Positions 57,701-64,000 of a DNA stretch of 64,000 nucleotides are shown in pieces. The notes beneath the pieces were generated by a model. It made no database searches and was not told where the DNA came from. It saw only the letters and a list, made by a program, of their open reading frames with translations. The position numbers and the translations under genes were made by a program. The DNA is from Alitta virens (lineage: Eukaryota > Annelida > Polychaeta > Phyllodocida > Nereididae), in assembly GCA_932294295.1 (NCBI GenBank), contig OW028584.1, forward strand, positions 29,386,470-29,450,469. Direction: 5' to 3'. Position 1 is the stretch's first letter. Each line of letters starts with the position of its first letter.

Positions 57701-60700
57701 CATCTTTTTTTCACTGTATAGTACTTGATATAGAAATACTGGCATTTTAGCACGCAATTATCATTGAATAGACTTGAAACAATGTATGTTGAACATGCCA
57801 TTTTCATGGACTCATTCATGTGAGCTGACTAAATTATGCTACTTCCGGCCGATAGATCATCATGCAAAAAACTTATACATTTATTTGCAAAGTATTCCAA
57901 TTCTTATTTGTCTGTCTGGGCAGTTTTTTTTTTAGAGGGAAAACATATTTACATAATTCACTGTAAATCCTCATCAGGAAGTCTAATTAACAATCAACAA
58001 ATAGCAATTAATTTTTAATGACTTGACAAAAAAGTTTTCCTTTAATTTCAATTTTATTGACTTATTGATTTAATATTTACGTTTTTACGCTAGGATACGA
58101 TAACCAGGCACATCTAAATGATTACACTATCTCTTCTTTCGTGCAATAGTAAACTGCATCTATAGAGATTTTTATTTTTAATAATTACGTAATAATTCCG
58201 TGTTTTATGCTTTTATTTTCAGAGGCTCACAGAGGTTTGCAAAATATTTTCTTTCCTATTTATCAATTATTTTTAATATGAGAAATATATAACCGAGACT
58301 GGGGGGGGGGGGGGGGGCTTTAAGGAGATTTTTGACATTTAGTTGAATGATGTGTGGCAACAGTTCTGTAGCAGCACAACATGGATATTGAAATGGATCA
58401 TTTGGTGAGGCAGCATTTTGTGACCTTAAAAATTGTCCCAATGGTCCCCAGGCATGGGGTACATTGGGACACAGCATGGGGACCACTGGGACATCAAAAA
58501 CAAGAGTATTTGTACCTCAGTTTTTACACTAAACAAACTGACTCACACAAAGAGAATTATAAGATCAGTGAACTTTGAACTTGACGGTTTCCACAAATAC
58601 AATTAAGATCCCCTACTTTAGTATGAGGCCAGCCTTGGATTTCTGAAATTGTTTTTTTATCCATATATGGCTGCTGTCCCATTGTAGTGTCTCCCCTACG
58701 TTTTTCCTCAGGTATTGTGCAATCGCAATTGTATTAATTGACAAAATACAATGAAACTCCGCAATTAAGAACATCCTTGGCTATTACACATAGGTGGTAA
58801 TATCAATGTGACCCTAATTTTAGAAATTGTACATGGCCAAATGTGCCACATGCGTTTTCCATGAGAAGGATAAACGCATGGAAAATGCATGGTTTTTAGT
58901 TAATTATAATGAGGCAAAAACCATGCGTTTATCCAAACGCATGGAAAACGCACGTGGCACAATTGGCCATGTAATACAGGCTTTAGACTCAGCTTAGTTG
59001 TCTTAAAATAGGTGGTCTTAATTAATTACTGTTGCGGGGTTCCACTGTATTTAAAATCAAAGAAATATGACTTTCCTATTTACATTATTGAGATATTTTT
59101 TTCTATTATAAGAAAAATTGTATGGAACCTGTACATTTTATTTTATCTTTTTCATGATAGATTTAACTTTGTTTTGAAAATCCTCTCTGAACAGCTTTTA
59201 TTTAAACTACCCCTTTTAAATGTTCTTTAAATAATAAGGCGTTCAGCTACCTATATTCTGTAATAATTTGCCTGTGTTTTAGAAATAGTATATGTTGATT
59301 AAGGCAGAAATACACTTGTACAGACTTATACGTGATTTTATTTTCATATAATTATAAAGTGGATGAATAAAATACCTAAAAGAATGACATTGGTCAAATG
59401 ACAAAAGAAATTTACGTTAATCATCTTAAGTGTACTAATTTTATTTTTTCAGACCTCTCCATACCCAATATCGCCGAATTTGGAACTCCCAGTAAGTGAA
59501 TTTTATGTCTTTTTGATTAACAAGGAAAATCTATCAGTCCATGGCACAATTGTAAAATGTTTTGACTTCAATTTCTTACATGGGACATAAATACTTCATC
59601 GATTTAAAAATTCCAACACTCCAGTACATTGTTTTACAATATTGAACAATACTGAACATTGAACAATACTGAACAATATTGAACAATATATGCAAATTGA
59701 TTATCTGGGGTTTTTGCTACCCTCTTTTTGTTTTTTTGGTGACGAATCATTGTTTTTGAATATTTTGTTTTTGTTATTAATCTTGAATTTTATACTGTAT
59801 ATTTTATACGAATAAAGCTTATAATAATTAGAAAGGATAATTGTGAGTAATTATAAAGGGTTTTGAAAGTATTTATCCGAAAGCAACATTAGATGGTTTC
59901 ACTAATTTACTTTTATACTCAGAATACTTTTAGGTACAACCGTCTCACTATGACCAACACAGCATTTTGTCAGTCGGATAAATACTTTTAAAAACCTATT
60001 GGCCAACATTTTGAAGCATAGGCCATATGTAGATGTTTGGGCTGGAATTTTAAGTATTTTTGGTCCAATTCTGTTTTGAAAGGTATTTAGAAAACTACAC
60101 ACGCCCCCAGAATTAAATTAGACAACGTTAAAAAAGAAGAAGAAGATAAGATTAGATAAAATGTAATTTTACATCGACTATTAAACAATTAACAATTCTG
60201 TTTCTGATGGTCTTCTTCTGGTAGTCTGTTCAAACTGAAGTTTTAGGCTCAAGTTTATTGGCCACATGATAAAATCTACATATGTTTTAAATGCCAATGA
60301 ATGTTCTTTAATAATTTGTATGTATTTAGGAGCTTAAGATAATTTTATTTGATTCAAAATAGTCTTTGCTATGTTTGTTTAGAAGGGGATTGTGACGAAA
60401 ACGATAACCTCAGAGCTGAAGGTATATATACTTCCTTCCTTCCTTCTTTTCTCTTTCTTTCCTTCCTTCCTTTCTATTGATAAATTTAGTTTTGTTTACC
60501 TCACATGCACAAGGTGGCTCTTCACACTTTATTGGCTTTGGAACGCCCTCTTGTGTATAATACTTTGTATAATTTTCTTTTTTTTTTATTCCAGACGAAC
60601 AGTCTGCTGCTTCTGTATCTTTGGATCTCGATTCAAGTCATCTGACCAGTTACAGAAGTGCAATATCACAAGCCACTGGTAAATCAATTTCAATATTTTA

Positions 60701-61038
60701 TGGCGGTGTAATATATGATTCATTTCATGACGGATTGTAATTTGTAAGAAATATCCTTCATGACTTTTGACTAATAAAATCAGTTTCCATTCAATCAATA
60801 AATCAATCAATCAACCCTCCTACATACCTTCTTACCTAACCACCTAGTATATGTATATATTTGTTAATAATGACAGATTGTTCAAATGATTATGCATGAC
60901 AATACATTCCATTCTTGGAGGCAAACCGACATCTTGGTAACAATTATTTTCTTCATTACAGACGAAGAAGACGAACCAGTATATGAAGGTCTGCTATGCA
61001 AAGAATTTGTAACGCTTCCAGAAACAAATAACATTTGA
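54726..61038 (+). CDS. LDLa-containing single-pass membrane protein, acidic tail (214 aa, 9 exons)
   Basis: Exons: 54726-54810, 55515-55637, 56398-56526, 56710-56766, 58223-58234, 59453-59491, 60383-60421, 60595-60678 and 60962-61038. All splice in phase 1. Residues 7-28 hold CPTKFKYCRGGVC; residues 33-66 are an LDL-receptor class A module with six Cys and the Ca-binding DDTDE. The membrane segment (TGLVLLVGFTLIVVYCIS) is near residues 88-105, followed by WKKK. The cytoplasmic tail of about 105 residues is acidic and built from short exons, ending DEEDEPVYEGLL, with one Tyr motif. It is a paralogue of the minus-strand gene at 45-51.8 kb. No signal peptide is visible; the ATG follows the first acceptor. 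The fourth donor is non-consensus (GTTTGT); a stronger GTAAGT four bases on would put the downstream exons out of frame. Confidence 0.83.
55305..55480. repeat. (CAGT)n/(CAGC)n microsatellite
   Basis: Runs of CAGT, CAGC and CAAG tetranucleotides just upstream of the LDLa-module exon of the plus gene. The open frame here (Ser/Gln-rich) is a by-product. Confidence 0.97.
56155..56345 (+). mobile_element. SINE family 2, 3' part
   Basis: CAGCTGGATG, ATGAGACGTTAAATTGGACG, AAAGACCCCACCC and TCATCTCATTATTACGTCTA in the same order as the minus-strand copy at 45497-45746. The tRNA-like head is missing. Ends about 50 bp before the membrane-segment exon of the plus LDLa gene. Confidence 0.85.
56971..57443. 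mobile_element. TIR element with poly-G/C tracts, short copy carrying a nested SINE
   Basis: Begins CAGGGGCGTTGATTTCTC and ends ATCGATGACCCTG, a partial inverted match. Shares left, middle and right blocks with the element at 16831-17889. A SINE family 1 fragment sits inside it. Confidence 0.7.
57057..57178 (+). mobile_element. SINE family 1 fragment nested in the TIR element
   Basis: B box GGTTCAATTCCCGGTCGAGC followed by GATGGCGGTTTCATCC and CCCATCAGGTGCAGAAAT. The A-box half is missing, so the copy is 5'-truncated. Confidence 0.85.
57444..58829. other. Intronic DNA of the plus LDLa gene
   Basis: AT-rich intron surrounding the 12-base microexon (58223-58234). A G run at 58301-58317 and an imperfect repeat of CATGGGGTACATTGGGAC-type sequence at 58430-58495 were seen. 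Confidence 0.5.
58830..58973. mobile_element. Foldback MITE, copy 4
   Basis: TACATGGCCAAATGTGCCAC at the left, GTGGCACAATTGGCCATGTA at the right, and internal inverted GCGTTTTCCATG / AAACGCATGG segments. In the intron between exons 5 and 6 of the plus LDLa gene. Confidence 0.95.
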
Positions 61039-61065
61039 ACTATTTCTGGCGACTTTTCTCTCTTG

Positions 61066-61071
61066 AATAAA
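61066..61071 (+). promoter_or_regulatory. Polyadenylation signal AATAAA of the plus LDLa gene
   Basis: AATAAA 28 bp after the TGA at 61036-61038; a T/GT-rich stretch follows at 61090-61120. Confidence 0.75.
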
Positions 61072-61126
61072 ATCTTCTGAGTAGATGATATTCAATTTGT
61101 AATATGTCTGTTTTTATTGTGTCCTG

Positions 61127-62161
61127 ATGACTAATTCAAGCCCTTTAACATGTCTTGAAACAGCTGGGACGGATTCGAGTCAAGACTGTGTCAAAAGTAC
61201 TGGAAAAGACGATGCATGTGATATTGATCGACCAACTTCACCTGTGGATACAGCCAAACCACCTGAAATGACACTCAGTCATACAACACCTGCTGAAGAA
61301 GTTACACCACCTGCTGAGGAAGATTTGTCATGTACTGAGGAAGATTTGCCACCTACTGAGGAAGATTTGCCACCTACTGAGGAAGATTCACCAATTGAGG
61401 GAGATTCACCACCTGCTAAGGAAGTCACACTACCTGCTGAGGAAGTCACACTACCTGCTGAGGAAGTCACACTACCTGCTGAGGAAGTTACATCACCTAC
61501 TGAGGAAGATTTGCCACCTACTGCACCTACTGAGGGAGTTTCACCACTTGAGGAAGATTCATCATCTGAGGAAGATTCACCACCTGCTAAGGAAGTCGCA
61601 CTACCTGCTGAGGAAGTCACACTACCTGCTGAGGAAGTTACACCACCTACTGAGGAAGATTTGCCACTTACTGCACCTACTGAGGGAGTTTCACCACTTG
61701 AGGAAGATTCATCATCTGAGGAAGATTCACCACTTGCTAAGGAAGTCGCACTACCTGCTGAGGAAGTTACACCACCTGCTGAGGATGATTTGTCACCTAC
61801 TGAGGAAAATTTGCCACCTACTGAGGGAATTTCAGCATCTGAGGAAGATTCACCATCTAAGGCAGATTCATTATGTTCTGAGGAAGATTCACCACCTGCT
61901 AAGGAAGTCACACCACCTGCCAAGGAAGTTACACCACCTGCTGAGGATGATTTGTCATCTACTGAGGAAGATTCAACTCTAGCTGAGGAAGATTTGTCAT
62001 ATACTGAGGAAGATATGTCAGGTACTGAAGATTCACCTCCTCCTGAGGAAGATTTGTCATGTAATGAAGATTCACTTCCTGCTAAGGAAGATTTGTCATG
62101 TGCTACGGAAGATTCACCTTCTGAGGAAGATTCACTACCTGCTGATGAAAAATCTCCTTGA
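61127..62161 (+). CDS. Highly acidic repeat ORF (344 aa), gene status uncertain
   Basis: ATG at 61127, TGA at 62159-62161. After about 60 non-repetitive residues the protein consists of 6- to 7-residue units of the type PAEEVTL, PTEEDLP and SEEDSPP, strongly acidic and surely disordered. The DNA is an 18/21-bp minisatellite (CCTGCTGAGGAAGTCACAC). It could be an independent gene, or an alternative last exon of the LDLa gene: an AG at 61162-61163 would enter this frame in the same phase 1 as all LDLa exons (AGTDSSQDC). Against coding status, the repeat is also open in another plus frame and on the minus strand for 335 codons. After the stop, degenerate units continue in the same frame. Confidence 0.4.
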   Translation: MTNSSPLTCLETAGTDSSQDCVKSTGKDDACDIDRPTSPVDTAKPPEMTLSHTTPAEEVTPPAEEDLSCTEEDLPPTEEDLPPTEEDSPIEGDSPPAKEVTLPAEEVTLPAEEVTLPAEEVTSPTEEDLPPTAPTEGVSPLEEDSSSEEDSPPAKEVALPAEEVTLPAEEVTPPTEEDLPLTAPTEGVSPLEEDSSSEEDSPLAKEVALPAEEVTPPAEDDLSPTEENLPPTEGISASEEDSPSKADSLCSEEDSPPAKEVTPPAKEVTPPAEDDLSSTEEDSTLAEEDLSYTEEDMSGTEDSPPPEEDLSCNEDSLPAKEDLSCATEDSPSEEDSLPADEKSP

Positions 62162-62640
62162 AAATAACAATACCATACCTTTTGAAAACCATCTGCAGAA
62201 GAAATTTCATCATGTGCTAAGGAAGTTGCACTGCCTGCTAATGAAGTTTCACCTGAAGTCTCTCTACCCAAGAAGCTGAAGTACAACCTGTGACTGATGA
62301 AGCATGTCCTACTGTTGAAGTTTGGTCAGCTGAAACATATCCTTTGTCTGCAGGAATTACAAAACTTCCCAATGAAGTGTGCCATGTTCCTAAACTTTTA
62401 AAGAAGCTGAAGCAGTGTCTGAAACAATGTTTCTAGTGTACCAGAATCTCTTAAGGAACTTGAAAAGTTAAAACATTGACCACAGAAAGGTTATCACTTG
62501 GTGATGATGAATTTTGACACCACCTGATGAAGTTACCCTACATACTAATAAAGTTACCTCATCTTCTGATGAAGTTACCCCACCAACTGAACTCTTAACA
62601 AATGAAATTGTTACGAATCTGCAGAAGTTTTATTATAAAA
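62162..62640. pseudogene. Degenerate continuation of the acidic repeat
   Basis: In frame after the stop come EEISSCAKEVALPANEVSPE, then a frameshift, then more Glu/Val/Pro-containing units with scattered stops (GATGAAGTTACCC-type DNA repeats to about 62600). This looks like an older, decayed part of the same repetitive reading frame. Confidence 0.6.
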
Positions 62641-62995
62641 TATAAGTTTATTTACATTTGTTAAAACTATTAATTCACATTAAACCATGTTTGTTAAAAC
62701 TAATACTCCATGTTTGTAAGAACTAGTTCACCATGTTTGTTGGAACTAGTAAATCGTATGTATGTTAGGATAGTAATCCATGTTAGGATAGTAATCCATG
62801 TTGGGACTAGTAATCCATGTTTGTTAGAGCTAGTGATGCACATTTGTTACTGGTAATCCAAATTAACTAGAACTAAGTCATGTTAGAACTAGTAATCAAC
62901 ATTTGTTAGAACACCTAGTAATCCATGTTTGGTATTACTAGTAACTCACATTTGAACTAATAATCCATGTTTGTTAGAACTAATCAATTAGAGCC
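62641..62995. repeat. Imperfect minisatellite of AACTAGTAATCCATGTTTGT
   Basis: About 14 units of roughly 20-27 bp with many substitutions and indels, all related to AACTAGTAATCCATGTTTGT. Non-coding. Confidence 0.88.
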
Positions 62996-63860
62996 TCACT
63001 GTTATTACTGATGATCTGCCTTCTCAAATTGTTATGCATATTTGTATCTTGAAAACATGCCATGTTTGGTATGACTAAGACATGCGGGTTAAGTGGAATG
63101 GTAGTGTTGTAAAAACTGAAGATAAGGTAATGGTCTATGTATTGCTTAATTGTAACTAATCAGCTAATGGTTGAATCTCACTTACAAGGACCTTTGTTTT
63201 TTATTGAAGATAATCTTTCTCAAATAAAAAGGAATGCATTAATGTTTTCTGATTTACGTTTTTTTATACATGACTTGAAGTTGAAGCGCAGGGGCAAATA
63301 GAACAGAACAATTTGATCCAATAACATGTGTACAAAAATGTATACTTAGAACAGACTACATTAGGTTCAAGGAACACACCACAGTTTTAAGTTGGTACAC
63401 GAAGGAACGCAAAATCAGTCTTACCTTAACAATTTAATTATACAGCACTATTCTGACACATTCATATTATGCAAAAAAGAAAGCTAAAAATGCATAAATT
63501 GATTGGATAATGATAATAAATACAGGATAATACATAGATACATGAGTAAAAATTACAGTGGAATCCCTAAAAGTGGCTTTTGCATCTTGGTGATCTCATT
63601 TCTTGAAATAATTAAAATAGAAATACAGTAGTCATAATTTCCTGGAATTATCTGGAAGTATCCTTTTCATTTTGATGACGCTGTCCACGAATTTAACGTA
63701 TTCTAGAATATGTGTCTGATTTTAGAAGGGACCCCAAGTTTGAATCGATGACCATAGGTCAAAAGTGACTAAGTTAGTTGTGCGAGACATTTGGTAAGTT
63801 GCTCTAAATGAAAATCTGTACACGTTCGCGCTGCTCGCCCCGTAATTAAAGTGAATATAG
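62996..63860. other. Intergenic, no gene seen
   Basis: AT-rich. The last 60 bases before 63861 include a CpG-bearing patch (GTTCGCGCTGCTCGCCCCG) that may be promoter or 5' UTR of the gene starting at 63861. Confidence 0.45.
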
Positions 63861-64000
63861 ATGGCGCGGGCAGTCGACCTGTACACCGTGTTCATGTTGG
63901 TCTTATTTGTAGGTTTTCATCATGTTTGCAGAAAAACCAAAAATTTTCCTAACACAGATATAATACCCAGAGGGGACAGTGTAATTAAATCAATGTCCGC
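63861..64000 (+). CDS. 5' end of a secreted or membrane protein, cut by the window edge
   Basis: ATG at 63861 with G at +4 opens a frame that stays open to the end of the window (46 codons). It starts MARAVDLYTVFMLVLFVGFH, a classical signal peptide with a hydrophobic core, then HVCRKTKNFPNTDIIPRGDS. Codon use is less AT-rich than the surroundings. The family cannot be named from so little. It follows the LDLa gene and the acidic repeat on the same strand. Confidence 0.55.
   Translation, partial: MARAVDLYTVFMLVLFVGFHHVCRKTKNFPNTDIIPRGDSVIKSMS

Noticed and set aside
61279..62286. 335-codon Ser/Gly-rich minus-strand ORF
   Set aside because: Antisense of the acidic minisatellite; openness follows from the repeat unit lacking stops, and the non-repetitive N-terminus exists only on the plus strand.

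Overview
This is an AT-rich animal genomic window with intron-containing genes, long introns, many small transposable elements and abundant simple repeats. Gene families (LRR and LDL-receptor class A membrane proteins, a GPI-anchored protein, an aerolysin-like protein), tRNA-derived SINEs, a Jockey/CR1-type LINE and a Penelope-like element fit a marine invertebrate. An echinoderm or similar deuterostome is my guess, not something the sequence proves. No bacterial-style genes, CRISPR arrays or rRNA genes were seen.

Layout. 1-5 kb: a short GC-rich open segment at the left edge (ambiguous strand), then a 23-bp minisatellite of about 49 units (781-1917) and repeat-rich DNA. 5.4-15 kb, minus strand: a three-exon gene for a secreted, probably GPI-anchored protein (355 aa) with a 7.35-kb intron full of repeats. 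15-20 kb: intergenic, with a composite terminal-inverted-repeat element. 20.3-21.2 kb, minus: an intronless coding region for a 253-aa protein resembling aerolysin/natterin-like pore-forming proteins. 23.7 kb: a possible terminal exon. 26.2-32.4 kb, minus: a five-coding-exon gene for an unrecognised 456-aa single-pass membrane protein. 36.7-39.0 kb, plus: a two-exon LRR receptor with a tyrosine-motif cytoplasmic tail, preceded by a 53-bp tandem array reaching its 3' splice site. 41.6-43.1 kb: a decayed Penelope-like element carrying two nested insertions. 43.7-51.8 kb, minus, and 54.7-61.0 kb, plus: two head-to-head paralogous genes for short LDLa single-pass membrane proteins. 61.1-62.2 kb: a highly repetitive acidic ORF. 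63.86 kb to the edge, plus: the first codons of a new secreted or membrane protein.

Reconstruction. Exons were joined by hand from GT/AG sites and matching codon phase. In the LDLa pair nearly every junction falls after codon position 1, which supports both models. The minus-strand member has a lysine-rich tail and the plus-strand member an acidic tail.

Most interesting structures: (1) a 1.9-kb TIR element (45969-47857) filled with alternating GGTGTCC and TTACRTCC motifs and lying 37 bp upstream of an LDLa-gene splice acceptor; (2) a four-copy foldback MITE family whose TA target site is shown by an insertion that splits a recognisable Penelope reading frame; (3) the divergent LDLa pair with oppositely charged tails. 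No single gene cluster clearly amounts to a new biochemical system.
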